A stretch of DNA of 64,000 nt from Blautia sp. (GCA_017515325.1 JAFWGA010000038.1:1-64000); one strand, 5' to 3'; counted from the first letter of the stretch, positions 46,231-55,265 are shown. Numbers and translations are program-made. The notes: generated from the letters alone by a model not told the origin.

Positions 46231-49200
46231 TTACCGGATATGGAACATTTCCTTCACATATTGCTCCTGCCTCAGATAATCTGTAATCATTTTTTTCAAT
46301 CCTTTCCCGCCATGGAGAAGCCGGGAAGAAAGCATCTGGTTGATACGCTGATATTTGCTCACAGAGGCGTTTTCCACCCTGGAGATCGACAATACCCGCT
46401 CGGAGGTCTTCACCGTGCGGCCATTTTTCTCAACCTGGAAATAATACCGAATGCTTTCTCCGTAGAAAAGGGCAAAGCAGCGGTTGAAAATTCCCTCATA
46501 TACGTTTCTCAGAACCTCCGAACGATAATGGGTCTGGCTTCCCAGGCCGGTATCCATCCGGTAAAAAAGGGTAACCTTGGCTTTGGGATCCTCATGTATC
46601 TCAATGAAGACCTTATCATCCAGCTGGTAAGGCGCCAGCTGACGGGTATTCAGGCGGCGGAAGAAACCAAAGCTCATCTCGTCCGCCATGCATTCCGCCA
46701 GAATATCGTCCTCAATCTGCTCTATGGATTCTGCCTCCTCCAGTCTGGCCTTTCCTCGGGACAGTTCCTTCAGAAGAGCCAGCCGGCAGATCCGGTCCGC
46801 CTTCCATTGGCCCTGGTAAACCTTGAGCAGGTAGGATAAAACCAGGCTGCTCATGGCGTAATCCCGGACGAAAATACCATAGGAGAGATGGGTAAGATAA
46901 GCCCCGATCACCCTTTCGTCCCCGTCATGCCGGATATAGGCTTCCAGTACACTCTCTCCGTCCTTGCGGTAGTCGTCGGTAAACATCAAAAGACAGAGGA
47001 TTTTTTCCTCGAGGTCTTTGGTGTCCAGACGTCTGGCCAGAGCTTCCTGCCGCAAGGAAAACAGAAGGCTCATGGGACCCTGGCTGTAACGGATCATATA
47101 GGTTATCGTGGCATTATCGCAGCAGTCGGCATGGTAAAGCATGGATGCAAGGCTCAACAGCTCCTTATCTTCGATATAATCAGAATTTTCGATCTCTCTG
47201 CTGACCAGTCGAAGAATTTCATCATGGTCGAGCCCTTCGCAGCCATATTCCCCTACTGCTTTCATGGCCTGATCATATAAGCCCCTGGAGATCAGAATGG
47301 AGAGGAGCTTCTTTTTATCTACCTTGACATATTCGTGAATGTCGATTCTCCTCAGATAGTCGTCCAGGCCGTCGTCCTTGGCGCAGGTCCAGAACCAGTC
47401 CAGAATCCTGCTGCGGATCTTTCTTCTGTATTCCACCGTAAAAGCCTCAGAGCGGACAATCCGTTCAAAAATTGCCAGGTTCTGGGAGGAAAGATCATTG
47501 TTCTCTGTAAAATGAAGCAAAAGGCCCGGCTCGTCCACACCCAGGTTCAGCACAGCCCGGGCGATATCCTCATCGACAAACAGAGGACTTTTGCGATAGG
47601 GTACCGTCGTTTCATAGCGTCTTTGCTTCTCATCCTGAAAGAGGATGACAGAATCCTGAGAATAGACCCGAATAAAAGCGGAGCCCTTGGACAAGGGATA
47701 GATATCCTCTCTTACCAGCTGGTCACAGCGCACGATCACCTGACGGATCCTGGGATTATCGCAATAGACCCTGTAGTTAAAAAGAACCCTGGCGATGGCT
47801 GCCGCATCCGAATAGGAATCCGGTTGGGAGTAGAATTCCCGGTAAAGGATGGTATAATCCTCATTCATTTTGCCCATGGACAGACTTTTTTCCGCAAACT
47901 CCCGCATATGGCTTTTGTAAAGGCCATAGGTAGAGGTATCCTCTGCCCGACGGGTGATGACATTGGCATAAAGGTAAGCCTTTTTGGCGTCGCCCAGAGA
48001 ATCGTTATTGTATTTGAAATAGATCAGCAGGGAGCGCGGCAGCACGATGCGCTGGGACATGTCCATGGTTTCCACGTAGTATTCGTAGAGTCTGGTGATC
48101 CTTAGCCCCCGCTCTACTGCCAGGGAAAACCAGCGGAAATATTCCTTTCTTCGAGGATTTCCTCTGATGATATACTTACAGAGTCCCTCCAGGGTCTCGT
48201 CTGTAGGGAAGAGCTCATAACACTTCTCCAGCACCATGCAGGCTGTGAGGGAAAAGCTCTTGTCATAGCTGATCAGATAGACGAAGCGCATGGATAACTC
48301 TTCTGTCAAAAAACCATTTCTCACAGCAAAATAATAGACCTGGATCCAGAATCCGCTTAAGGTATGCATGGAAGCAGGCTCCTCGCGGAGGTATTTCCAG
48401 GCCTCCAGATAAAGGAAGGGGCTGGTACAACCGCGTTCAAACAGCTCCTCCATCCGATAGAGGGCACGGGAAGGAGATGTAAGCTCATGATCCAGCTGAA
48501 GCAGGAACCACAGAAGGACAAAACTGTCCCCCTTCATCATATAGAGATTGCGGATCCTGGTAATCACCTGATCATAATTGCTGATTTGTCCGGTCACCAG
48601 GCTCAGGTACCAGTAGGCGCCTTCGAGGACAATCTCCTCTTCGGTAAAAACCCGGTCCTTATATTCGCTCAGGATCTGGACAGCCTGGTCATCCTTCTTT
48701 TCCTCATGGAGCAGCCAGGCTTCATAGAGCTGGAATTCCGGATAGTACTGCCCGGAATCCTTGAGGGCGTTCAGCGTGAAATGAGTGCTGACAGCCCATT
48801 CATCAAAGGCAGTTCTGCCACACTGATATTCCAGATAGTCCTTCATCATACTGAGGAGATGTCTTTTCTCTACAGCCCTCAGCTTGATATCGGTCTTGGG
48901 ATAAGCAGATGCCGTAATCGGAAAAGCCAGTATCTCGTAGGGGCTTTTTACCAGGATTTCGCCGTACTGCCTTCCCTTTGCCAGCTTTTTCCGGTCGATG
49001 ATGTATTCCAGATCATAGCGGCTGCCAATGAAATCATCATCTGTGATCACCTTTCTGACCGGCTCGAGAAAGCTTCCCTTCGCTTCTATCTCAAGCCTTA
49101 AGTGCCCCCATCCGCTTCTTTGAATGGTAAAGAGCTCGCTGCGTGTCTCCGAGACCGAATAAAACTCAGCCTTATCCTGCATGAGGGAAATCTCCACCTT

Positions 49201-49767
49201 GTTTTTCAGGTGGGACGCGATGAGGTATTCCTCCAGATCCTGATAGGTCACCGGCTGGCTTAAAAAGCCCTTGTATCTGGCCCGGCGAAGTGGATCCCTG
49301 TTTTGTATCAGCTGCTCAAAGGAAGCGGATGTAAATATACGGAAGGCTTCCCGAAAATCTCTCTGGGCAATATCCCGAAATGCCTCCAAAGAACGCACCG
49401 AGCCGGAATTGCTTCTGATTTCTCCCGTTTCCGTGCGGATCTCAAAGGGCAGACGGTATTCTCCGATATTGGTGGTAAAGTTGAGAAAACCTTCCACTCT
49501 TTCACCCGTTCTCAGGCCTACGGCATCTGCTCCATAGGAAAGGCAGATTGTCTCTCCGGAAAACTCCTGCATACCCGGAACCAGCCTGCGGCTGCTTGAG
49601 CTGATATAGCCTCGGATAGGAAAATGTTCCTCTGTGCCGAGATAGATTTCACTCTGTATAGATTCTCCCGCGGGAATTGTCACTGAGATCTTTTCCTGCG
49701 AAAACAAAAGCCCCGGCTGCTCATAGGTAAATTTTCCGCTTAGCAGTTCGTCTATCTTCTGTTTCAC
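46231..49767 (-). CDS. Giant repeat-like protein of unknown function (probably DUF5717)
   Basis: The 1178-residue product has no signal peptide and no membrane segment. Residues 1-120 look like a beta-sandwich ('LFSQEKISVTIPAGESIQSEIYLG', shortened), with a second similar region near 200-310. From about 320 to 1020 the chain is almost entirely helical with TPR-like spacing ('FQLYEAWLLHEEKKDDQAVQIL'). A final beta-rich part (1060-1170) follows. The size and shape suggest a scaffold. GTG start with GGAAGGA about 6 bases upstream. I believe it matches DUF5717; I recognise no catalytic motif. Confidence 0.75.
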   Translation of the reverse strand: MKQKIDELLSGKFTYEQPGLLFSQEKISVTIPAGESIQSEIYLGTEEHFPIRGYISSSSRRLVPGMQEFSGETICLSYGADAVGLRTGERVEGFLNFTTNIGEYRLPFEIRTETGEIRSNSGSVRSLEAFRDIAQRDFREAFRIFTSASFEQLIQNRDPLRRARYKGFLSQPVTYQDLEEYLIASHLKNKVEISLMQDKAEFYSVSETRSELFTIQRSGWGHLRLEIEAKGSFLEPVRKVITDDDFIGSRYDLEYIIDRKKLAKGRQYGEILVKSPYEILAFPITASAYPKTDIKLRAVEKRHLLSMMKDYLEYQCGRTAFDEWAVSTHFTLNALKDSGQYYPEFQLYEAWLLHEEKKDDQAVQILSEYKDRVFTEEEIVLEGAYWYLSLVTGQISNYDQVITRIRNLYMMKGDSFVLLWFLLQLDHELTSPSRALYRMEELFERGCTSPFLYLEAWKYLREEPASMHTLSGFWIQVYYFAVRNGFLTEELSMRFVYLISYDKSFSLTACMVLEKCYELFPTDETLEGLCKYIIRGNPRRKEYFRWFSLAVERGLRITRLYEYYVETMDMSQRIVLPRSLLIYFKYNNDSLGDAKKAYLYANVITRRAEDTSTYGLYKSHMREFAEKSLSMGKMNEDYTILYREFYSQPDSYSDAAAIARVLFNYRVYCDNPRIRQVIVRCDQLVREDIYPLSKGSAFIRVYSQDSVILFQDEKQRRYETTVPYRKSPLFVDEDIARAVLNLGVDEPGLLLHFTENNDLSSQNLAIFERIVRSEAFTVEYRRKIRSRILDWFWTCAKDDGLDDYLRRIDIHEYVKVDKKKLLSILISRGLYDQAMKAVGEYGCEGLDHDEILRLVSREIENSDYIEDKELLSLASMLYHADCCDNATITYMIRYSQGPMSLLFSLRQEALARRLDTKDLEEKILCLLMFTDDYRKDGESVLEAYIRHDGDERVIGAYLTHLSYGIFVRDYAMSSLVLSYLLKVYQGQWKADRICRLALLKELSRGKARLEEAESIEQIEDDILAECMADEMSFGFFRRLNTRQLAPYQLDDKVFIEIHEDPKAKVTLFYRMDTGLGSQTHYRSEVLRNVYEGIFNRCFALFYGESIRYYFQVEKNGRTVKTSERVLSISRVENASVSKYQRINQMLSSRLLHGGKGLKKMITDYLRQEQYVKEMFHIR

Positions 49768-49827
49768 TGTTTATTCCTTCCACTTGCTTTTCATTGTCTG
49801 TGACGCATTGACGTAACGGTTCGGTTA

Positions 49828-49843
49828 CCTGTGCCTTCACAGG
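49828..49843. repeat. Small hairpin after the U32 gene
   Basis: CCTGTG-CCTT-CACAGG forms a 6-bp stem 4 bases downstream of the trhP stop on the minus strand. GTAAC/GTTAC arms lie next to it. No T run follows, so read-through into the DUF5717-like gene is likely. Confidence 0.4.
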
Positions 49844-49846
49844 AAT

Positions 49847-51079
49847 TTACTGCTCTTTGTCCACGCATCGGAGAACATCGAATCGATCGGCCGGCTGGCT
49901 GAGCTTCACAAATAGCCTTTGTCTGGCATGTGGCGCATCCGGAACGGGCTTCATATCCTCATCGTAGATTGCTTCTACCCGGACAGGAATATCTTCTCCT
50001 CCCGGCTTTATGATCTCAATTTCATCGCCCAGGCAGAATTTGTTTTTCTGAGTAAGCCGGATCAGACCATCTGCCCGTACATCCTCCACATAGCCAAGGT
50101 AGGTATATTCCTTCACATAGGTGGATTCTCCGTAGATCTGGCTGTCGGGGCCTGGCTTGCCATAAAAAAAGCCGGTACAGAACAGGCGATGCGTACAGTC
50201 GGAAATCTGCTTCTCATAATCCGCAGCCCGGGAAAGATAGCCTTCCCTGTCGCTGATGCAGTCGTCTATCGCCCGGCGGTAGGTCCTGGCCACGGTAGCG
50301 ACATAAAGGGCGTTTTTCATCCGTCCCTCAATTTTGAAGCTGTCTATACCGCTGTCAATGAGATCATCCACATGGGCAGCCATACACAGATCCCGGGAAT
50401 TAAACAAAAAAGTGCCTCTTTCATTTTCCAGGACGGGCATGTATTGGCCTGGCCTGGTCTCCTCCACCACATAATATTTCCAGCGGCAGGGGTGAGTACA
50501 GGCTCCCTGATTGGCATCCCGCCCTGTAAGAAAATTGCTGAGAAGGCACCTGCCGGAATAGGAAATGCACATGGCACCGTGAACAAAAGCCTCCAGCTCC
50601 ATTCCAGAGGGAAGCTTTTCTTTCATCTCCTTCAGCTCCTTCAGAGAAAGCTCCCTTCCGGCTACCACACGCACAGCGCCAAGTCTGTGCCAGAAAAGTG
50701 CGGTCTCGTAATTGGTATTGTTGGCCTGGGTACTGATATGGATGTCTATCTCAGGACAAATCTCCCTGGCCAGGGAAAAAACGCCCGGGTCGGAGATGAT
50801 CAGGGCGTCCGGCTGAATCTCCTTCAGATCCTTCAGGTAAGCCTTCACTCCTGTCAGGTCATCATTGTGAGCGATGATATTTACCGTGACATAGACCTTT
50901 ACCCCGTATCCGTGGGCAAAGGCTATGCCCTCCTTCATCTCAGGGGAAGTGAAATTTTTTGCCTTGGCTCTGAGGCCAAATGCCTCCCCACCGATATAAA
51001 CAGCATCCGCCCCGTAGATAACAGCTATTTTCAGTACTTCAAGGCTGCTGGCGGGGACAAGCAATTCTATTTTCCTCAT
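49847..51079 (-). CDS. trhP: Peptidase U32 family protein, tRNA hydroxylation protein TrhP type
   Basis: The 410-residue protein has the U32 fold: 'LLVPASSLEVLKIAVIYGADAVYIGG', 'VHGAMCISYSGRCLLSNFLTGRDANQGACTHPCRW' (split in the family by the Fe-S Cys) and 'FKIEGRMKN'. Four conserved cysteines likely bind an iron-sulfur cluster. U32 proteins of this type make 5-hydroxyuridine at the tRNA wobble base using prephenate. The gene overlaps trmR (ATGA), the enzyme for the next step, which supports this role over protease. Bacillus has two such proteins; here one. Confidence 0.85.
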   Translation of the reverse strand: MRKIELLVPASSLEVLKIAVIYGADAVYIGGEAFGLRAKAKNFTSPEMKEGIAFAHGYGVKVYVTVNIIAHNDDLTGVKAYLKDLKEIQPDALIISDPGVFSLAREICPEIDIHISTQANNTNYETALFWHRLGAVRVVAGRELSLKELKEMKEKLPSGMELEAFVHGAMCISYSGRCLLSNFLTGRDANQGACTHPCRWKYYVVEETRPGQYMPVLENERGTFLFNSRDLCMAAHVDDLIDSGIDSFKIEGRMKNALYVATVARTYRRAIDDCISDREGYLSRAADYEKQISDCTHRLFCTGFFYGKPGPDSQIYGESTYVKEYTYLGYVEDVRADGLIRLTQKNKFCLGDEIEIIKPGGEDIPVRVEAIYDEDMKPVPDAPHARQRLFVKLSQPADRFDVLRCVDKEQ

Positions 51080-51717
51080 GGTTCCACCTTCACTGTGACA
51101 GAAACGCCGTCCCCCGTCGGCAGAACCGTGGTTCTAAGGCCGGGAGTATGGGTCAGGGAGTACAGGTACTCCCTCATTCTGTGAAATATGGTTCTGTCCC
51201 GGCGCTCTACCAGGAAATGGGATTCGAGAATATCCCCTCCCCTCAGGCAGTTGTCGGAAACAAGAACGCTGCCGGTATGCATCAGCCTGAGCATATCCGG
51301 CAGCCAACGGATGTATTGCCCTTTTGCAGCATCCATAAAGATCAGGTCAAAGGATGGCGAAAGGGAAGGCAGAATGCGGGATGCGTCTCCGGTGAGAAGA
51401 TGAATCTGCCCCTGTCTGCCAAGGTCTGCTATATTAGCGGCAGCCTGGGCGGCTCTTTTCTCATCCTTTTCGATGGTAGTAACCTGTACATCTGTCGGTC
51501 CGTATTCACACATAAACAGAGCCGAAAAGCCTGTGGCCGTACCTATCTCCAGGATACGCTCCGGTTTCTGAAGGGCCAGAAGCACCTTTAAAAGGCTTTG
51601 AACCTGATCCCGGATCACCGGAACCTGGTCCATTCTGGCCCGAAGCCAGATCCTGTCCAGACAATCCGGCAGATCCTCCTGAAGAGAGGACAGAAATATT
51701 TGCATGTTCTCTTCCAT
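51076..51717 (-). CDS. trmR: tRNA 5-hydroxyuridine O-methyltransferase TrmR (YrrM)
   Basis: A 213-residue class I SAM methyltransferase of the catechol O-methyltransferase type: 'ILEIGTATGFSALFM' (SAM loop), 'TTIEKDEKRAAQAAANI', and the metal-binding 'DLIFMDAAKGQY' and 'VLVSDNCLRGGDI'. In Bacillus TrmR methylates ho5U34 to mo5U34. Its position between the MltG-like gene and the U32 gene matches the yrrL-yrrM-yrrN order. Start overlaps the preceding stop by one base (TGATG). Confidence 0.88.
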   Translation of the reverse strand: MEENMQIFLSSLQEDLPDCLDRIWLRARMDQVPVIRDQVQSLLKVLLALQKPERILEIGTATGFSALFMCEYGPTDVQVTTIEKDEKRAAQAAANIADLGRQGQIHLLTGDASRILPSLSPSFDLIFMDAAKGQYIRWLPDMLRLMHTGSVLVSDNCLRGGDILESHFLVERRDRTIFHRMREYLYSLTHTPGLRTTVLPTGDGVSVTVKVEP

Positions 51718-52121
51718 CAGGAGCCTGCTCCTTCCGTTTCTTCCTCTTCACCGGCAAGAACGCTCATGATACGCGAGGGAGTATAGGCCGTACTCAGTGT
51801 GAACACGCCGGAATTCAGGTTGCCATAGTAATTTGACAAAAGCTCCTGGACAAAGAAAACCCTGGCATCACTGATCAGCCCGTTCTCCTCCAGGATTTTT
51901 CCGATCTGATAGTCGCTTGTTCCCTGGGGTATGATGATGGTAATCTCCTGCCCGGCTCCCGGGCTGACGGCTTTCTGGTCGAAGACTTCATACCCGAACT
52001 GATAGGCCTGCTTTCCCAGCCAGAAAATCAGGACAGCAACGCAGACATATAATGCAATGTGAAAAGCGAAGCCGGCAAAAGCCAGGCCGGCCCTTTGTAC
52101 AATATATCGCTTTTTCCCCAT
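51717..52121 (-). CDS. Short MltG-like membrane protein lacking the lytic domain
   Basis: The 134-residue protein has one N-terminal membrane segment (about 12-38) and then the LysM-like start of MltG/YceG ('ITIIIPQGTSDYQIGKILEENGLI' and 'NLNSGVFTLSTAYTPSRIMSVL'). The catalytic transglycosylase domain (about 200 more residues) is missing, so it cannot cut glycan strands by that mechanism. It occupies the site of yrrL/mltG in the conserved order and ends in an acidic tail. Short versions may be a normal Lachnospiraceae trait rather than a fresh truncation. Confidence 0.75.
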   Translation of the reverse strand: MGKKRYIVQRAGLAFAGFAFHIALYVCVAVLIFWLGKQAYQFGYEVFDQKAVSPGAGQEITIIIPQGTSDYQIGKILEENGLISDARVFFVQELLSNYYGNLNSGVFTLSTAYTPSRIMSVLAGEEEETEGAGS

Positions 52122-52177
52122 ATTCCGTCATCCTTTCCGCACTTGCCGTTATCCTTTATTTCCGGCATTGTTTCCTC

Positions 52178-52519
52178 TTATCCGACATCAGGTACATCGA
52201 TCTCAATCCCGTCCACAATACGGCGGGCGATTTTCTGAAGAAGCTTGCACAAAGCCAGCTCCGCGTCCAGATAAGCATTCACCTGGGTATTCTTGCGCAG
52301 CTGTCGGGATTCCTGATAGATCCCCCCTACCACCTCCAGAAGATTGGATTCATTGGCCTGCCTTTGAAGCCGGAAATTATCCGCCCGAAACTGCATAACC
52401 CTTTCATACAGTACATGATCCTGTTTTAATATGGTCTCCTGTTTTCGGAATTCCTGATAGATCTGAGTCTTGTGCACAGCAGTGAGGAGATCGCTGATCT
52501 CCTGGTCAAGCTCGTCCAT
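52178..52519 (-). CDS. YlbF/YmcA family regulator
   Basis: The 113-residue helical protein matches the Com_YlbF family ('EISDLLTAVHKTQIYQEFRKQETIL' start, 'QVNAYLDAELALCKLLQKI' end). In Bacillus, YlbF, YmcA and YaaT form an iron-sulfur complex that helps RNase Y mature mRNAs and promotes sporulation and competence. Only one member is seen here. Its ATG follows the RNase J stop with no spacer (TAAATG), which ties it to RNA turnover. Confidence 0.88.
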   Translation of the reverse strand: MDELDQEISDLLTAVHKTQIYQEFRKQETILKQDHVLYERVMQFRADNFRLQRQANESNLLEVVGGIYQESRQLRKNTQVNAYLDAELALCKLLQKIARRIVDGIEIDVPDVG

Positions 52520-54484
52520 TTATGCCTCCATAATGATGGGAAGGATCATGGGACTTCTCTTTGTCTCCTTCCAAACATAATCGCTCAATGCATCCTTGAT
52601 ACTGGTCTTGATCTTTGTCCAGTCTGTCATCCTTGATCTCATGCTGTTGTCAAGCGCTTCGGAAACCACCTCATTTGCCCTTCCCATCAGGTTTTCCGCC
52701 TCTCTGACATAGACAAAGCCCCGGGATATGATGTCCGGGCCGGCAAGAACCACGTTGGAATGGCGTTCCAGGGTAACCACGACAATGATGATACCGTCCT
52801 CAGCAAGCTTCTGTCGATCCTTGAGGACGACATTACCCACGTCACCGACTCCCAGACCGTCCACCAGGATGGCTCCGGTCTGGACATTTCCACAGATTTT
52901 GGCTCCGGCCTCATTCAGCTCCAGAATATTGCCGGACTGCAGGACAAAAATATTCTCCTTGGGAATTCCCAGATCCTCCACCACCTGCCGTTGAGCGGTA
53001 AGGTGACGGTATTCCCCGTGAACGGGAATGGCATATCTTGGCCTGACAAGGGAGTAAATCAGCTTGATTTCCTCCTGGCAGGCATGGCCGGAAACATGGG
53101 CATCCTGGAAGATTACCCTGGCTCCCTTCATGGCCAGCTCGTTGATGACCTTGGAAACTGCCTTTTCGTTGCCGGGAATGGGATGGGAACTGAAGATAAT
53201 CGCGTCATTGGGCTTGATGGTGATTTTCTTGTGGATACTTGCTGCCATCCTGGACAGGGCGGCCATGGACTCTCCCTGGCTGCCGGTAGTGATCAGGACG
53301 ACCTTTTCATCCGGGTAATTCTTCACACTGTCTATATCGATCAGAGTCTGATCCGGAATCCGAAGATAGCCAAGCTCCGCCGCTGTGGAGATGACATTGA
53401 CCATGCTCCGTCCCTCCACCGCAACCTTTCTGCCGAAACGGTAAGCGGTATTGATGATCTGCTGTACGCGGTCCACATTGGAGGCGAAGGTTGCTATGAT
53501 AATCCGGCAGGACTTGTATTCGTTGAAAAGGTTCTCAAAAACACGCCCGACCGTCCTTTCTGACATGGTAAAACCCGGACGTTCCGCATTCGTGCTGTCG
53601 CACATCAGGGCAAGCACACCCTTTTTCCCGATCTCGGCAAAGCGCTGAAGGTCTATGGCATCCCCAAAAACCGGGGTGTAATCCACTTTGAAATCCCCGG
53701 TGTGCACGACAATGCCGGCAGGGGAATAGATCGCCAGGGCGGAAGCATCCTGAATGCTGTGATTTGTTTTGATAAACTCCACAGCGAAATCCCCCAGGTT
53801 GATTACCTGACCGTGACGAACCTCCTTCATCCTGGTGGAAGCCACCATATTGTGCTCTTCCAGCTTTTTGGTGATGAGGGCAAGGGTCAGCCGGGTCGAA
53901 TAAATGGGAACATTGATGTCTCTCAACACATAGGGCAGAGCACCGATATGGTCTTCATGACCATGGGTGATGACAAAACCCTTGACCTTGGATATATTGT
54001 CCTTCAGGTAAGTGACATCCGGAATGACCAGGTCGATCCCCAGCATGTCGTCCTCCGGGAAGGAAAGACCACAGTCCACAACAACAATACTCCCCCCATA
54101 TTCAAAGGCGGTAATGTTCATACCGATCTGTTCCAGGCCACCCAGGGGAATAATGCGAAGCTTACCCTCTCCGCGCTTGGACTTCTTTCCCGAGGATGGC
54201 AAGAGCTTTGGCGGGGCCTGAAGCGGCAGGATGCTATCGATCCTGGTCGAGGACTGGGACACGATATCCAAAAGATGGCTCTTTCCCCTGGAACTGTATT
54301 TGGTGCCCCCCTCTTTTGGCTTGTAAATCACACCGGTATCCTTGCCCTTTTTTTTCTCCTGAGACTGGCTGCGGGGGGATTTGACTACAGCCTGCTTTTT
54401 GGCTGCCGTTTTATATTTTGGCTGAGCAGCCCTTCCATGGCTGCTGCCCGATTTTCCACTGGTATACTGTCTGTCATTTTTCAA
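52520..54484 (-). CDS. rnj: Ribonuclease J
   Basis: A 654-residue metallo-beta-lactamase ribonuclease. The metal site is HGHEDHIGALP (about residue 175), with further ligands in 'VHTGDFKVDYTP' and 'VHGEYRHL'. A beta-CASP domain and a C-terminal domain follow. An extra N-terminal basic tail of about 100 residues precedes the family core. RNase J combines endonuclease and 5'-3' exonuclease activity in mRNA decay. The start is a TTG at 54484 behind GGAGG at 9 bases; an out-of-frame 8-codon frame with a better ribosome site overlaps it. Confidence 0.93.
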   Translation of the reverse strand: MKNDRQYTSGKSGSSHGRAAQPKYKTAAKKQAVVKSPRSQSQEKKKGKDTGVIYKPKEGGTKYSSRGKSHLLDIVSQSSTRIDSILPLQAPPKLLPSSGKKSKRGEGKLRIIPLGGLEQIGMNITAFEYGGSIVVVDCGLSFPEDDMLGIDLVIPDVTYLKDNISKVKGFVITHGHEDHIGALPYVLRDINVPIYSTRLTLALITKKLEEHNMVASTRMKEVRHGQVINLGDFAVEFIKTNHSIQDASALAIYSPAGIVVHTGDFKVDYTPVFGDAIDLQRFAEIGKKGVLALMCDSTNAERPGFTMSERTVGRVFENLFNEYKSCRIIIATFASNVDRVQQIINTAYRFGRKVAVEGRSMVNVISTAAELGYLRIPDQTLIDIDSVKNYPDEKVVLITTGSQGESMAALSRMAASIHKKITIKPNDAIIFSSHPIPGNEKAVSKVINELAMKGARVIFQDAHVSGHACQEEIKLIYSLVRPRYAIPVHGEYRHLTAQRQVVEDLGIPKENIFVLQSGNILELNEAGAKICGNVQTGAILVDGLGVGDVGNVVLKDRQKLAEDGIIIVVVTLERHSNVVLAGPDIISRGFVYVREAENLMGRANEVVSEALDNSMRSRMTDWTKIKTSIKDALSDYVWKETKRSPMILPIIMEA

Positions 54485-54507
54485 GTAATATTGCCTCCAT
54501 AAATCAT
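54481..54507 (-). CDS. Possible 8-codon upstream frame overlapping the RNase J start
   Basis: On the minus strand ATG at 54507 opens MIYGGNIT and stops with TGA at 54483-54481, overlapping the rnj TTG (54484-54482). AGGAGGAGG lies 6 bases before it, a better ribosome site than rnj itself has. It could make rnj translation depend on termination of the short frame, or it could be the price of a strong site. Confidence 0.35.
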   Translation of the reverse strand: MIYGGNIT

Positions 54508-54520
54508 AATATGCCTCCTC

Positions 54521-54790
54521 CTATTCTTCCAACACAACGTCTTCTTCTGCCAGCATTTGCCTGAAAACATCGAATACCGCTGACACTTCTTCTTCATCTT
54601 CAACCATTTCATAGATAGCCTGAGGGCTTTCCTGGGAGGAGGTATCCTTCATAATATAGGCATATGCGTCTTCTCCGGAATCCTGCAGGCGGCTGACGAG
54701 CAGATACGTTTTTCCGGCGATAACCGTCTGCTCTTCGACAAGAAATTCTTCTGTAGAACCATCATCAAGCGTGAAGAGAATTGTCTCCAT
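54521..54790 (-). CDS. DUF1292 protein (YrzB type)
   Basis: The 89-residue product is an acidic DUF1292 (UPF0473) protein: 'ILFTLDDGSTEEFLVEEQTVIAGKTYLLV' (core), 'AYIMKD' and a string of Glu near the end. Function unknown; always next to ruvX and ireB in Firmicutes. The start at 54790 gives the family length, with GAGGG upstream; a longer frame overlaps ruvX. Confidence 0.92.
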   Translation of the reverse strand: METILFTLDDGSTEEFLVEEQTVIAGKTYLLVSRLQDSGEDAYAYIMKDTSSQESPQAIYEMVEDEEEVSAVFDVFRQMLAEEDVVLEE

Positions 54791-54800
54791 CTGTCTACCC

Positions 54801-55265
54801 TCAATCTTCGTCTGTAGGGAAACAGGCAAGCTCTTTGACAGGAGTCCTGGCGTCAAGCCAGGATTGCAGGATCAGTGCGGCCGCCATCTCATCCAGATAC
54901 TGCTTCTGGTTTTCCCTGCGGACGTTTGCCTGTATCAGAATCCGTTTTGCCTGTTCCGTGGTCAGTCTTTCATCCCACATCTCTACCTCAAGGCCGGTGC
55001 GTGCTCTGAGCATATCACCGAACTCACAGGCCCTTGCAGCTCTTTCTCCCAGTGTGTTGTTCATATTTTTGGGAAGACCTACCACTATTTTATCTGCTTG
55101 ATATTCTTGGGCAAGCGCTTCAATCCGGGCTAAGGTACGCCGCAGCTTGCCTTCTCTTTCCCTGTGGATCGTCTCCAGGGGCTGGGCCGTCCATCCCATA
55201 GGATCTGAGACAGCTACCCCTACCGTTTTCGAACCGTAATCAAGGCCGAGAATTCTTTGGGTCAT
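54801..55265 (-). CDS. ruvX: Holliday junction resolvase-like protein RuvX (YqgF/YrrK)
   Basis: A 154-residue RNase H-fold protein: 'RILGLDYGSKTVGVAVSD' with the first catalytic Asp, 'KIVVGLPKNMNNTLGERA' and 'WDERLTTEQAKRIL' and the late 'DEMAAALILQSWLD' Asp. YqgF proteins act in 16S rRNA 5' maturation or junction processing. The ATG at 55265 overlaps the ireB stop (ATGA). Confidence 0.93.
   Translation of the reverse strand: MTQRILGLDYGSKTVGVAVSDPMGWTAQPLETIHREREGKLRRTLARIEALAQEYQADKIVVGLPKNMNNTLGERAARACEFGDMLRARTGLEVEMWDERLTTEQAKRILIQANVRRENQKQYLDEMAAALILQSWLDARTPVKELACFPTDED

Noticed and set aside
49919..51184. A 421-codon plus-strand open frame
   Set aside because: Antisense shadow of the U32 gene and the end of trmR, both clearly coding on the minus strand with coupled starts.
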